Source of the DNA: Anaerovorax odorimutans
Lineage (GTDB): Bacteria > Bacillota > Clostridia > Peptostreptococcales > Anaerovoracaceae
NCBI RefSeq assembly: GCF_024459955.1
Contig: NZ_JANFXK010000003.1
Coordinates: 1 to 64,000, forward strand
Direction of reading: 5' to 3'
Length of the DNA stretch: 64,000 nucleotides
The translations under genes and the position numbers were made by a program. Shown in pieces: positions 27,685-36,998 of this stretch. A model generated the notes under the pieces. That model worked only from the letters and a program-made list of their open reading frames with translations. It made no database searches and was not told the DNA's origin. The stretch's first letter is position 1, and each line of letters starts with the position of its first letter.

Positions 27685-28323
27685 ATGAAACAATATCTGA
27701 ACAAAGAGTTTCTGCTCAGCAACAAAAAGATTCTGATAAAAGTAGCTGCGATCGCTGTGATTATTGCGGCTGCTTTTTTTGTTTTTGTACTGGGCGGAGA
27801 TGACGGCCAGGAGAAGCTGGCTGTTTCGGAATCCGCGCAGCAGGCTTCTGTCGGCGGTGAGGCTGGGGAGGAGACAGAAGAGCCGGAATCCATTATTGTA
27901 GATGTAGGAGGGGCTGTAAACACGCCTCAGGTGGTAGAATTGAAAGCGGACAGCAGGGTGGCGGACGCGGTTTCTGCGGCAGGAGGGCTGAAAAGCAACG
28001 CTGATACGGCGGGAATCAATCAGGCAGCCTTTCTTTCAGACGGAGAGAAGGTCTATATTCCGGCCAAGGGGGAGGATATTTCCGGAATAGCCGCCGCAGC
28101 CGCAGAGCAGGGAAGCTCAGGTGAACAAAAGACAAAGGTCAACATCAACACTGCCACCGCCGAAGAACTGCAGACTCTGAACGGAGTGGGGCCTGCCACT
28201 GCGGAAAAGATAATGGATTACCGAAAAAACAACGGTTATTTTAAGAAACCTGAGGATTTGAAGAATGTCAGCGGAATTGGGGACAAGACATTTGAAAAAT
28301 TAAAGGAACAAATTATGGTTTAG
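27685..28323 (+). CDS. comEA: ComEA family helix-hairpin-helix DNA-binding protein
   Basis: 212 residues: one N-terminal membrane anchor (IKVAAIAVIIAAAFFVFVLG), an acidic linker, a SLBB domain (about 78-130, IVDVGGAVNTPQVVEL) and a C-terminal tandem HhH (NINTATAEELQTLNGVGPAT, VSGIGDKTFEKLKEQI). ComEA binds extracellular dsDNA during transformation. No comEB/comEC follows, so competence cannot be assumed. The start ATG 27685 follows AAAGGGG by 8 nt; an ATG at 27667 precedes that site. Confidence 0.88.
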   Translation: MKQYLNKEFLLSNKKILIKVAAIAVIIAAAFFVFVLGGDDGQEKLAVSESAQQASVGGEAGEETEEPESIIVDVGGAVNTPQVVELKADSRVADAVSAAGGLKSNADTAGINQAAFLSDGEKVYIPAKGEDISGIAAAAAEQGSSGEQKTKVNINTATAEELQTLNGVGPATAEKIMDYRKNNGYFKKPEDLKNVSGIGDKTFEKLKEQIMV

Positions 28324-28332
28324 GGGGATATT

Positions 28333-30417
28333 ATGAAAAGGAACAAAAGGGTGCTTTCCTGGGTACTGGCTGTCTGTATGGCGGTCTCTTTGTTTCCTGC
28401 CGCGGTTTTCGCCGCCTGGGAGCACGGAGATAAGGGGTCTGCGGATTTTACCAAGATACTGGTGGGGAAAGACGGGAAACAATACTACATAAATGAAAAC
28501 GTGAAGACTGTTTTCTATAACAGCAACGGCACAAAGAAGATAAAAGCAGGCAACGGCCGCAGCAAAGTCAGGTGGCGGTACCTGAAGATCAGCGATAAGA
28601 CCAGCGGCAGCGCCCGGTATGGGTACTGTATCGAGTTTGGCGCCGGATTTGCCGATACGGCCAATTATAAGGCTTATGACTCCGGCAAAGATAAAACACT
28701 GTTTCAGAATCTGCCCGCCGATACACAGAAGATCATTTCGGCAGCTCTGTGCTATGGCAGAAACGGTTCGCGGAAAGTGCCCGTTTCCGGGGCCAATGAC
28801 GCAGATTATTATTTTGCTACTCAGGTCCTGATCTGGGAAGCGCAGCAGGGGCTTCGAACCATTGTCAAAAAAGACGGCAGGCCAAACGGAACAAAACTGG
28901 CGAAAGCCCACAGCATGCCGGCAAAACACATGTATGGCTTTCTCAAAGGAAGACCGGCGGAAAAATGTTATGACTGGCTGATAAAAAAGGTGAATGACCA
29001 CCTGAAGGTACACAGCTTTGCGTCTGAGAGCAAAGCGGGAGCACCCGTATATGATATGCGGTACGATCAGGCGGCCGGCCAGTGGACGGTGACCTTAACC
29101 GATACCAACAAGAAAAGCAGCGGGATCAAAAGCGACATTCCCGGCGTAACTGTGGCCCGCAGCGGCAATCAATATACCTTCAAAAGCGCCTCGCCCATTG
29201 CTTCACCGATAATCCTGACAGGGAAAAACACCTTGGACGGCGGCAGTTCTTCCGGTAAGATTCTGGTTTGGAACTGTACGACAAATTCTGCGTATCAGTC
29301 GATGATTATGGGCTCAACGGATCAGTTTTCCATGTATCTGGGCCTTCGCACAGTGAGCGCGCCGGAAGTACAGATTGAGAAGAAGGATAAGGAAACCGGA
29401 AAGCCGGTAACCGGTGCTCCGGCGGTTTTTCAGGTGAACAGCACATCTGACGGCAGTCTGGTGGCAGAGGGGCTGACCACTGGCGCGGATGGGAAAGTCC
29501 GGCTGCCCAAGGCGCTGGGAGCAGGCGTCTATCAAGTTCGGGAAATGCAGGCGCCGGAAGGCTATCTTTTGGAAAAAGAACCGGTATCCTTTACAATTTC
29601 CGACAGCACCACCGGGACTGTAACCGTGGAGCAAAAGGATATGCCGCAGAAGGGCGTTATCCGACTACATAAAAAGGGAGAGACCGCAGATGCACAGGAG
29701 GGAGAGATAAAAACAGGATGGAAAAACCTTGAGAATGTTCGTTTTGACATTTTGGCGGCTGAGGATATCGTCACAAAGGACGGTACTGTTCGTCTGAAAG
29801 CCGGAGAGCTGGCTGACACGATTGTCACAGATAAAGAGGGAAACGCAACTTCCAAGGAATTATATTTAGGAAAATACAATATAGTGGAGAAGGAAGCGCC
29901 TCTCGGGTATCAGCTGTTACCGGAACCGGTAACGACAGAATTGCGTTTTGCGGGAGGGGATACGGCCCTGACATCTGTCAGCGTGGAGCTTACCAATGAA
30001 CTGACAAAGGGCGGCGTGGAGATTGAAAAGACAGATGTTTCCACAGGAAGCCCGCTTCCCGATACGGGTATCGAAATCCTGGATGAACATAAAAAAGTCT
30101 TGATTCAGAAAAGAACGGATAAAGAAGGAAAGGCTTTCTTCGAAAAGCTGCCGGCAGGAAAGTATTATTTCCGTGAATTCGATGCTCCCAAGGGATATCA
30201 GATCGATGAGACCGCGTTTCCTTTTGAAATAAAAGAGCATGGGGAAATCGTAAAATGCGAAATGACAAATAAGAAATTGCCTGCCGAAACCGTTCCTGAG
30301 AAAAAAGACCGTTCACCGCAGACGGGAGACCGTTTTTCTCTGGGAGTATGGGTATTTCTCCTGCTTGCAGCGGTTTTCCTGATTTTTCTCACAGCTTATC
30401 GGCGTAAGAGGTATTAA
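28333..30417 (+). CDS. Cell-wall-anchored thioester-domain/Cna-B adhesin with SPQTG sorting signal
   Basis: 694 residues. The signal peptide ends near FPAAVFA. The TQxA thioester domain (about 30-200) has C99 in YGYCIEFG and Q164 in ATQVLIWE, the pair that forms a Cys-Gln thioester for covalent host binding. A beta spacer follows, then three Cna-B/SpaA-like domains (about 345-440, 441-545, 550-645). The tail is SPQTGD, a hydrophobic helix and RRKRY. (S/P)PxTG signals are those used by the C. difficile sortase; no sortase gene is in the window. Confidence 0.85.
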   Translation: MKRNKRVLSWVLAVCMAVSLFPAAVFAAWEHGDKGSADFTKILVGKDGKQYYINENVKTVFYNSNGTKKIKAGNGRSKVRWRYLKISDKTSGSARYGYCIEFGAGFADTANYKAYDSGKDKTLFQNLPADTQKIISAALCYGRNGSRKVPVSGANDADYYFATQVLIWEAQQGLRTIVKKDGRPNGTKLAKAHSMPAKHMYGFLKGRPAEKCYDWLIKKVNDHLKVHSFASESKAGAPVYDMRYDQAAGQWTVTLTDTNKKSSGIKSDIPGVTVARSGNQYTFKSASPIASPIILTGKNTLDGGSSSGKILVWNCTTNSAYQSMIMGSTDQFSMYLGLRTVSAPEVQIEKKDKETGKPVTGAPAVFQVNSTSDGSLVAEGLTTGADGKVRLPKALGAGVYQVREMQAPEGYLLEKEPVSFTISDSTTGTVTVEQKDMPQKGVIRLHKKGETADAQEGEIKTGWKNLENVRFDILAAEDIVTKDGTVRLKAGELADTIVTDKEGNATSKELYLGKYNIVEKEAPLGYQLLPEPVTTELRFAGGDTALTSVSVELTNELTKGGVEIEKTDVSTGSPLPDTGIEILDEHKKVLIQKRTDKEGKAFFEKLPAGKYYFREFDAPKGYQIDETAFPFEIKEHGEIVKCEMTNKKLPAETVPEKKDRSPQTGDRFSLGVWVFLLLAAVFLIFLTAYRRKRY

Positions 30418-30457
30418 ATTCTAATTATTAGATAATACTACCAAATGAGGTGGTGTT

Positions 30458-30919
30458 ATGTTTAGTAATCAGAAAAAGAGTTTTTTTAAAAGTAAATGGT
30501 TCTATGGAATCATCGCAGCAGCTTTGCTGGCCTTCGGCGTATGGGTCAATTACGACGGAAGCAGTCAGAAAGCCAATACTGCTACAGAGGTCGATCAGCA
30601 GACACAGAGCACGACACAGAGTCCCGCAGTCGTTGACAGCAGGGACGATGAAACTTCGGATGAAACCGACGAAGAAACGACAGATGAAAGCGAAACTACG
30701 CAAACCGAAGAAACACAGCAGACCTATTTTCTCATACGGGAAATAGAGGGCGTTGTGAAAGTGTTCTACTGTAATGAAAACGGCGAGGAAAGTCTCTATC
30801 AGATCACGACGATCCCCTTTGCCCTGCTGAGCAAGGAAGACCAGCAGATGCTGGCAGAGGGCCTTCAGGTCAACTCCAAGGATGAGTTGGCAGACTTCCT
30901 GCAAAACTTTGATAGCTAG
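30458..30919 (+). CDS. BofC-like C-terminal-domain membrane protein
   Basis: 153 residues: an N-terminal membrane helix (WFYGIIAAALLAFGVWV), a Thr/Glu/Gln-rich linker (about 40-85) and a C-terminal domain running YFLIREIEGVVKVFY, then IPFALLSKEDQQMLAEGLQV. That layout (Tyr-x-x-Lys/Arg strand, acidic turn, Leu-x-x-x-Asp helix) resembles the BofC C-terminal domain. It lies 11 bp before spoIVB, whose product BofC inhibits in Bacillus forespores. The assignment rests on pattern and context, not an alignment. Confidence 0.55.
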   Translation: MFSNQKKSFFKSKWFYGIIAAALLAFGVWVNYDGSSQKANTATEVDQQTQSTTQSPAVVDSRDDETSDETDEETTDESETTQTEETQQTYFLIREIEGVVKVFYCNENGEESLYQITTIPFALLSKEDQQMLAEGLQVNSKDELADFLQNFDS

Positions 30920-30930
30920 AGGAGGCAGCA

Positions 30931-31989
30931 ATGAAGAGTGCGATAAAAAAGGGGGGCCTGATCTTTGTGGGCCTCCTCCTTACGATCATCATCATCGGTC
31001 AGTTTACTATGAAAAACGATGATACGGCAAGCGTGGATGTGGTATCCGAAACCGTACTGGTTCCGGGAGGCCATTCCGTAGGTGTCAGAATGGACGTTAA
31101 AGGCGTCTTGATCGTAGGGCTGGAGGAAATCGAAACCGCAGACGGAGAAAAGGTAAACCCTGGAATTAAGGCGGGACTGCAGATCGGTGACATGATTCTG
31201 GAAATAAACGGAACCAAGGTGTACAAAGCCGATGAAGTTCAGGCTTTGGTAAACAAGATTCAGGGCGACGTAAAACTGAAAATAAAGAGAAAGACCCAGA
31301 AGCTGGATATCAATTTGACGCCGGTGGTGGCAAAAGACGACAATCTGTATAAGCTGGGCGTATGGGTTAAGGATAAGACTGCCGGTATCGGCACGCTTAC
31401 CTACTACAATCCGGTGGACCAGTCTTTTGGCGCGCTGGGCCATCCCATTGTAGATCCGGAAACCGGTTCGATCTTATCGGTAGATAAGGGTCAGTTGCTG
31501 CAGGCGCAGGTACAGTCCATTCAGGAAGGTACTGCCGGAACCCCCGGTGAAATAAGAGGCGTCTTTTACGAAGCGGAATCACCCCTGGGAGGCCTGGAGA
31601 AAAACAGCTCTTACGGTGTGTTCGGCAATGCGTATCATCCCATTGAAAACCCGCTTTATTCAAAGCCTCTGGTGGTGGGCAGGCAGGATCAGATAGAAAA
31701 GGGAAAAGCCTATATTCTAACCACGCTGGACGACAATAAGCTGGAACGGTTTGAAATCGAGATTGAAAAAATCGACCATCAGAGTGAGCCGTCAGATAAA
31801 GGAATGGTAATTAAAGTAACCGACCCGCGGCTTCTGGAAAAGAGCGGCGGCATTGTTCAGGGAATGAGCGGCAGCCCGATCATCCAGAACAATCGCATCA
31901 TAGGCGCGGTAACCCATGTATTTGTCAATAATCCCAAGAAAGGATACGGCATCTTTATCGAATGGATGCTGCAGGAGTCTGACTCATAA
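30931..31989 (+). CDS. spoIVB: SpoIVB peptidase
   Basis: Forespore-secreted S55 serine protease that triggers pro-sigma-K processing. It has an N-terminal membrane helix, a PDZ domain (about 75-130, GIKAGLQIGDMILEINGTKV) and a peptidase domain with the invariant SFGALGHPIVDP (catalytic His) and IVQGMSGSPIIQNNRIIGAV (catalytic Ser). 352 residues. The ATG follows GAGGAGG. It is cotranscribed with the BofC-like gene and followed by spo0A, the usual spoIVB-spo0A order. Confidence 0.95.
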   Translation: MKSAIKKGGLIFVGLLLTIIIIGQFTMKNDDTASVDVVSETVLVPGGHSVGVRMDVKGVLIVGLEEIETADGEKVNPGIKAGLQIGDMILEINGTKVYKADEVQALVNKIQGDVKLKIKRKTQKLDINLTPVVAKDDNLYKLGVWVKDKTAGIGTLTYYNPVDQSFGALGHPIVDPETGSILSVDKGQLLQAQVQSIQEGTAGTPGEIRGVFYEAESPLGGLEKNSSYGVFGNAYHPIENPLYSKPLVVGRQDQIEKGKAYILTTLDDNKLERFEIEIEKIDHQSEPSDKGMVIKVTDPRLLEKSGGIVQGMSGSPIIQNNRIIGAVTHVFVNNPKKGYGIFIEWMLQESDS

Positions 31990-31997
31990 CTGAGAAA

Positions 31998-32075
31998 TTT
32001 GTCGAAATACTACGCAAAATGACTTTCTTTTTTCGTTGCTATTTTTACAGGATAATCTAAAATTATATATGGAAT
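31998..32075 (+). promoter_or_regulatory. spo0A regulatory region: 0A box and sigma-H-like promoter
   Basis: TTTGTCGAA (31998-32006) matches the Spo0A box TTGTCGAA. Downstream, AGGATAAT (32049-32056) and GGAAT (32071-32075) resemble a sigma-H promoter, though the spacing is about one base longer than the usual N11-12. Confidence 0.6.
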
Positions 32076-32142
32076 AACAAGCCAATAGAGAGAAAAAGAG
32101 GAAAACAAATGTTTAATGCGTTTATTGACAAAGGAGGATTAC

Positions 32143-32940
32143 ATGAAAAGAATTAAAATCGGTATTGCTGATGACAACAAAGACTTTTGTGACATTCTGT
32201 CGGATTTTTTCCAGGATAAGGACGATATCGAAATCTCGTTTATCACCCACGACGGAGTAAAAACGGTGGATGCCATAAAAGAACATATGCCCGAGGTTTT
32301 AGTTCTGGATATGATAATGCCCCATTTGGATGGACTTGGCGTCCTGGAAACCATCAGCGGAATGGATCTGCCGGTGTATCCGCGAACAATCGTGCTTTCT
32401 GCGGTAGGACAGGAGACGATAACACAGAAGGCCATCAACCTTGGAGCAGAGTATTACATCGTGAAGCCTTTCAGCTTGGATATTCTGCTGAAAAGGATCA
32501 ACCAGCTGGCAGGAAACGACTCCCAGGAAGAAGGAAAGATCAGCTTTGCCAGAGCCATACTCAACAATCAGGAGGAGGATTCCCGCGAGGATCTGGAAGT
32601 CGATATCACCAATATCATTCATGAAGTGGGCGTACCAGCTCATATAAAAGGCTACCAGTATCTGAGGGATGCCATTACCATGGTGGTAAAGGATATGGAC
32701 CTTTTGGGAGCAGTGACAAAGGAATTATATCCGGCTATCGCACAGCTCAATAATACGACCCCCAGCAGGGTAGAACGAGCAATCCGGCACGCCATCGAAG
32801 TTGCGTGGAACAGAGGAAAAATTGAAACGATCAATAGCCTGTTTGGCTATACGGTACACAACGATAAAGGAAAACCAACCAATTCAGAATTTATCGCAAT
32901 TATTGCAGACAAGCTGAGGCTTGAAAGAAAAGCAGGCTGA
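32143..32940 (+). CDS. spo0A: Sporulation master regulator Spo0A
   Basis: 265 residues. The receiver domain (1-125) has acidic D10/D11 and phospho-acceptor D56 in [12 protein letters not shown]. After a hinge, the effector domain (about 150-265) has [20 protein letters not shown], the Spo0A DNA-recognition helix. The ATG 32143 follows AAGGAGG. It stands alone after spoIVB with its own regulatory region, consistent with autoregulation. Confidence 0.96.
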   Translation: MKRIKIGIADDNKDFCDILSDFFQDKDDIEISFITHDGVKTVDAIKEHMPEVLVLDMIMPHLDGLGVLETISGMDLPVYPRTIVLSAVGQETITQKAINLGAEYYIVKPFSLDILLKRINQLAGNDSQEEGKISFARAILNNQEEDSREDLEVDITNIIHEVGVPAHIKGYQYLRDAITMVVKDMDLLGAVTKELYPAIAQLNNTTPSRVERAIRHAIEVAWNRGKIETINSLFGYTVHNDKGKPTNSEFIAIIADKLRLERKAG

Positions 32941-33052
32941 GTGGAGCGGAGCAAGAAGTAATTATTCTAGGATACAAGCATAATAATTATAAAGGAATTA
33001 AAGGATTCGATGGAATTATTGTAATGGAAATACTTATTATTGGTTTGAAATA

Positions 33053-33095
33053 AACTCCTTTTATCAGCATGAGAATGAAGATAAAAGGAGTTCTT
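33053..33095. terminator. Bidirectional terminator
   Basis: A perfect 13-bp stem AACTCCTTTTATC / GATAAAAGGAGTT (33053-33065, 33080-33092) is followed by TCTTTTTT. It sits between spo0A and the convergent XRE gene. Confidence 0.85.
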
Positions 33096-33097
33096 TT

Positions 33098-33307
33098 TTA
33101 TTGATTTTCGACATCTACATATTGAAGTATTTCCGATACGGAACACTGCAGAATGCGGCAGAGATCATTGAGCGTCGTGGTGGTAACCGGCTTGTTGTTT
33201 TTCAGCCGCGAAATCGTAGAACTGCTGATATTATAGCGAGTTATCAGAGCATAGGTGCTGACGCCTTTTTTTTCTAATGTATTCCAAAATGGATCATAGA
33301 CGATCAT
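33098..33307 (-). CDS. XRE family helix-turn-helix regulator (Cro/C1 type)
   Basis: A 69-residue single-domain DNA-binding protein. The HTH runs STYALITRYNISSSTISRLK, followed by TTTLNDLCRILQCSVSEILQY, typical of small YozG-like XRE proteins. Target unknown. It is divergent from the GGDEF gene, with about 136 bp between them holding the latter's promoter. Confidence 0.85.
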   Translation of the reverse strand: MIVYDPFWNTLEKKGVSTYALITRYNISSSTISRLKNNKPVTTTTLNDLCRILQCSVSEILQYVDVENQ

Positions 33308-33351
33308 AATACACCTCCGCTTCTATAAAAGTATATGGTAGTATCATTTAA

Positions 33352-33380
33352 TTGACTATACTCGATAAAACGACTATAAT
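33352..33380 (+). promoter_or_regulatory. Promoter of GGDEF gene
   Basis: TTGACT (33352-33357), a 17-bp spacer and TATAAT (33375-33380) lie about 60 bp before the start. Confidence 0.7.
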
Positions 33381-33443
33381 AGTTTTAGATCCATTAAAAA
33401 AATAATACATGGAAGAATCATCCAAAATATGAGGATTACTAAT

Positions 33444-34547
33444 ATGAACGTTACTTTTAATTTCATAATTGTCCTGGAAATTGTGATCGTGAACCTGGCC
33501 GCAGCCAATATCTGTTTACATAAAAAATATGGAACGGCCTGCGTCTTTTTTTCCCAGGCGTTATATTCTGCCGTGGATACGGCAGTCAGCCTGTATTTGA
33601 TCCATCGGCTCGGCGACTTCGGGAACGGAAGCAGCTTGGTCATCCTGCTCAGTCTGCTTCTGCTCAGCCCGGTCGTTTTTTTGTATAAGGAGGATTTTTC
33701 GGTATTCCTGACAGCTCTGTCCGCGTCCTGGGCCTGCACCATGCTGATTTTTTCCTTGGCCTCCTGTATTGCCGCCTTGACTCCCGGTCGTTTTCCCATC
33801 ATGCTTTTCGCAATTCAGACGCTTCTCCTTGCCGGTTTTCTATACGGGCTGGCGCGGTTTATTAAATGTGGATTTTTATATTTTTTGACCAATGCTTCAC
33901 CCAAAATCAATGATTGGTTTCATTGGGTCAGCATCATATGGCTGATACTGATTGTCGTTTTGAACCTGGCCTTCAGCTATCGATGGCTCCTTGTGGCCGT
34001 CTTCATCCTCCTGGGGATAAATCTGGCGTTCTCCTATGTGTTTTTGTTCCGTCTGGTTAAGAACTGCATGGATATTACCTATCTGCAAAATTGCAGCTAT
34101 CTGGACGAAATGACGGGGCTATGCAACCGTTCGCGGATGTTTCTGGATGCTGCGCAAATGATAGAAGAAAAGATACCTTTCTATTTGTTCTATATGGACC
34201 TTGATGATTTTAAATCGGTCAACGACTCCTATGGGCATCTGGCCGGAGACAAGTATTTGTGCATCATCGCCGACGGGGTAAAGGAAATCATCGGCAGCCA
34301 GGGGAAGCTATACCGTATGTCCGGGGATGAATTCATCGGTGTTTACACGGGAGAAGATGTCATGCACTGTCTGAAACAGCTCAGGGAATACCCCTGGGAT
34401 CAGCAGCTTGGCGATATGGAGTTTCTCGGATTCAGCCTGGGATACGCCCAATATCCGGAGGATTCCAACGAGCTGGATACACTGATCCACATTGCGGACA
34501 GCAGGATGTACCGACAGAAACGGCAGGACAGAAAAAGCGGGCCCTGA
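33444..34547 (+). CDS. Multi-pass membrane GGDEF protein
   Basis: 367 residues. The first ~205 form about seven hydrophobic segments, a membrane sensor without a recognised name. The GGDEF domain follows with YMDLDDFKSVNDSYGHLAGD and the active-loop variant MSGDEF. SGDEF still occurs in active cyclases, so c-di-GMP synthesis is possible but not certain. The start ATG 33444 follows GAGGAT; an ATG at 33429 precedes it. Confidence 0.82.
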   Translation: MNVTFNFIIVLEIVIVNLAAANICLHKKYGTACVFFSQALYSAVDTAVSLYLIHRLGDFGNGSSLVILLSLLLLSPVVFLYKEDFSVFLTALSASWACTMLIFSLASCIAALTPGRFPIMLFAIQTLLLAGFLYGLARFIKCGFLYFLTNASPKINDWFHWVSIIWLILIVVLNLAFSYRWLLVAVFILLGINLAFSYVFLFRLVKNCMDITYLQNCSYLDEMTGLCNRSRMFLDAAQMIEEKIPFYLFYMDLDDFKSVNDSYGHLAGDKYLCIIADGVKEIIGSQGKLYRMSGDEFIGVYTGEDVMHCLKQLREYPWDQQLGDMEFLGFSLGYAQYPEDSNELDTLIHIADSRMYRQKRQDRKSGP

Positions 34548-34578
34548 GACTTTCCGGAATAAAATCTTTCCCTTGCCG

Positions 34579-34606
34579 TTGAAAAACCGGAGCAGCGTAG
34601 TATAAT
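34579..34606 (+). promoter_or_regulatory. Promoter of the flavin reductase gene
   Basis: TTGAAA (34579-34584), a 16-bp spacer and TATAAT (34601-34606). Confidence 0.6.
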
Positions 34607-34640
34607 AGTTACTGATATGATGGAAAAGGAGAGTTGAATT

Positions 34641-35186
34641 ATGAAGATAATAGCTGTTCTGGGGAGCCCCAGAGACGCCAGCGTTTCCACAAAGATCGCC
34701 ATGAGGGCGATAGAGGGCGCAAAAAACGCAGGACATAAGGTAAAGATTTACAATGTGAACGAAATGGACATACTGGGATGTCACGGCTGCGGCTGCTGCC
34801 GGAAATACGACACGGACTGCGTGATCGAAGACGATATGGAAGAATACTTTAAGGATCTGAGAGAAAGCGGCGCCTTGATTTTGACTTCCCCCAATTACTA
34901 TTCCCAGGTGACGGGACCGATGATTACCTTTATGAACCGCCATTACTGCCTGTCCGACAAAGACCGCAAACCGCGTATTCAGTCCGGCATCAAGCTGATC
35001 GGCATCTTTGCTCAGGGAGCGCCGGCAGATTATGAAAAATATCAGGCCAACTACGATTGGTATCTGAGTACATATACCAGCAAGGACATGGATCTTGTGG
35101 GAAAACTCATTGCCGGAGGAGATACGGATACCAGCGATGAAAGCGAAATCATGAAGCAGGCTTACGAATTGGGAAAGTCTCTGTAG
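34641..35186 (+). CDS. NADPH-dependent FMN reductase / flavodoxin-fold oxidoreductase
   Basis: 181 residues with the flavodoxin-like phosphate loop GSPRDASVSTKIAM and the Cys-rich loop GCHGCGCCRKYDTDC found in NADPH:FMN reductase-type iron-sulfur flavoproteins. LTSPNYYSQVTGPM is the second flavin-contact region. The electron acceptor is unknown. The gene stands alone between its promoter and a terminator. Confidence 0.83.
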   Translation: MKIIAVLGSPRDASVSTKIAMRAIEGAKNAGHKVKIYNVNEMDILGCHGCGCCRKYDTDCVIEDDMEEYFKDLRESGALILTSPNYYSQVTGPMITFMNRHYCLSDKDRKPRIQSGIKLIGIFAQGAPADYEKYQANYDWYLSTYTSKDMDLVGKLIAGGDTDTSDESEIMKQAYELGKSL

Positions 35187-35244
35187 CATAAAAGTAAGGC
35201 GAAAATTGAATGGGTCGGAGAATATCTGCTCGCAAAGAGAAAAA

Positions 35245-35290
35245 ATCCGCTGTCTGTCAGGGAAAACCTGCGGACAGCGGATCTGTTTTT
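35245..35290. terminator. Terminator between convergent genes
   Basis: ATCCGCTGTC...GGACAGCGGAT forms a long stem with a nested CAGG/CCTG and a GAAAA-containing loop, followed by TTTTT. It probably serves both strands. Confidence 0.8.
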
Positions 35291-35310
35291 ATTCAGATGG
35301 TTTGAACTTT

Positions 35311-36969
35311 TTAAGGTCGCTGCAGTTTTTTGGCGGCCTGATCTTCCGCGGCCATTTCCATTACCTTATAGTGCATCAGCTTGCCGGTGGCCGTATGAGG
35401 AAGTTCTTCGACAAAGCGATAGAACCGCGGACATTTGTAATTGGCCAGCATTGGGTGTTCCATACAGTAAACTCCCAGCTCCTCGACGGTAAGGCTGTCA
35501 TCCGACGGAACGATGTATGCGGCTACGGCCTGTTCTCTCAGTCTGTCGGCAACGCCTACCACTGCGGATTCAAAAACCTTCGGATGCTGGTTTAAAACCT
35601 CCTCCACCTGAGAAGGATAAATGTTTTCACCGGCGGAAACGATCATATCGTCTTTTCTTCCCACAATGGTGACGAACTGGTTTTCATCCCATGTGGCCAG
35701 GTCTCCGGTATACATAAACCCTTTATAAAACTTCCTGTCCATTTCAGCAGGATTGTTGTAATAGCTGTAAGAGGATTTTGCAGGGGAGCAGAGGATAACT
35801 TCTCCGATATCCTGTCCGTCCTTTTCGGCCAGATCATCCGGCTCAGCTTTGTGGCCTTCATAGACTTTTACAACGCGGACATCGTCATCCGTGCAGGCAC
35901 GCCCTGCGCTTCCCGCCATTTCCGGCAGATCGTAGGGCCGCAGGAAGGTATTCCAGAAAGTTTCGGTGGTACCGTATCCATTGAAGATATTGGGACTGAG
36001 GACTTTATGGAATCGTTCACAGGCCGCTTTTTCAAGAGGGCTGCCCATGGTTACGATTCCTTTCAGATTGGAAAGGTCTACAGGATTGCGTTCCTGGACC
36101 TGCGTCAGCAGTGTCAGAACCGCAGGGACTCCGATTAAAAACGTGATCTCATATTTTTCTGCGTATTTCAGACATTTTTTTGGGGTGAATTCCCTGAGGA
36201 TGATTACTTCGCCGCCGGCATACAGTGTTGGGCAGGGACCGCCGGAATGAAGACCGCCTCTGTGGAACCATGGCGTCATGTTCATCGTTCGGTCCATCGG
36301 CGTCAGGGGGAAGTGCATTAAGACGTCGTGGGCGGACAGCACTTCGTTGATATTGTTGAGCGGAACGCCTTTCGGTCTGCTGGTGGTTCCCGATGTATAG
36401 AGCCGAGTCGTTTCGTCATAGATATGGGAAGGCTCCGTTCTGACCGGATTCTCATCGGACTGATCTTTTACATAATCTTCATAAGTAATGTGGCCGCGGG
36501 GGAGTTCATCTTCATCCGTACATCCGGTCATAATGAGGATTTCCGGGCGGTGGGCACACATGGCAAGCGCCTCCTGCACCGTCTCGCGGCTCTCCATGTC
36601 GTAAACAAATACCTTTGGCCTGCTGTCATCAATGGACATGGCAGTTTCTCCCGGCGCCAGCCGGTAATTGATCGGAGAGTTGATGGCTCCGATCTTCTGG
36701 GGAGCCAGATAGCAGAATACGAATTCCGCACAGTTGGCAAGCTGGTACATAATTACGTCATTTTTCCGGATACCGTCTTCGGCCAGAGCATTAGCCAATC
36801 GATTTACATCCTGATTCAATTCTGCGTAGGACCACCTTTTCTCTGTTTCGGGATCAAACAGAGCAGGCCGGTCCGCAAATCGCGACACATTGCGCATAAA
36901 TCCATTTAAATAGGTAAATGATGTTTCAAAAGTTTCTTTAAACATCGTTGCGTCATAAGTAAATGACAT
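35311..36969 (-). CDS. AMP-dependent acyl-CoA synthetase/ligase
   Basis: ANL-superfamily enzyme that adenylates a carboxylic acid and transfers it to CoA or another thiol. Motifs are YTSGTTSRPKGVPL (P-loop), NGYGTTETFW, YTGDLATWDE and GRKDDMIVSAGENIYP, with the C-terminal lysine in TATGKLMHY. The start ATG 36969 has AGAAGGG upstream. An alternative ATG at 37002 overlaps the fabF stop as ATGA but lacks a ribosome-binding site. It is cotranscribed with fabF; the substrate cannot be inferred. Confidence 0.87.
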   Translation of the reverse strand: MSFTYDATMFKETFETSFTYLNGFMRNVSRFADRPALFDPETEKRWSYAELNQDVNRLANALAEDGIRKNDVIMYQLANCAEFVFCYLAPQKIGAINSPINYRLAPGETAMSIDDSRPKVFVYDMESRETVQEALAMCAHRPEILIMTGCTDEDELPRGHITYEDYVKDQSDENPVRTEPSHIYDETTRLYTSGTTSRPKGVPLNNINEVLSAHDVLMHFPLTPMDRTMNMTPWFHRGGLHSGGPCPTLYAGGEVIILREFTPKKCLKYAEKYEITFLIGVPAVLTLLTQVQERNPVDLSNLKGIVTMGSPLEKAACERFHKVLSPNIFNGYGTTETFWNTFLRPYDLPEMAGSAGRACTDDDVRVVKVYEGHKAEPDDLAEKDGQDIGEVILCSPAKSSYSYYNNPAEMDRKFYKGFMYTGDLATWDENQFVTIVGRKDDMIVSAGENIYPSQVEEVLNQHPKVFESAVVGVADRLREQAVAAYIVPSDDSLTVEELGVYCMEHPMLANYKCPRFYRFVEELPHTATGKLMHYKVMEMAAEDQAAKKLQRP

Positions 36970-36998
36970 CGTACAAAACCCTTCTTTCTCATCTTCAA

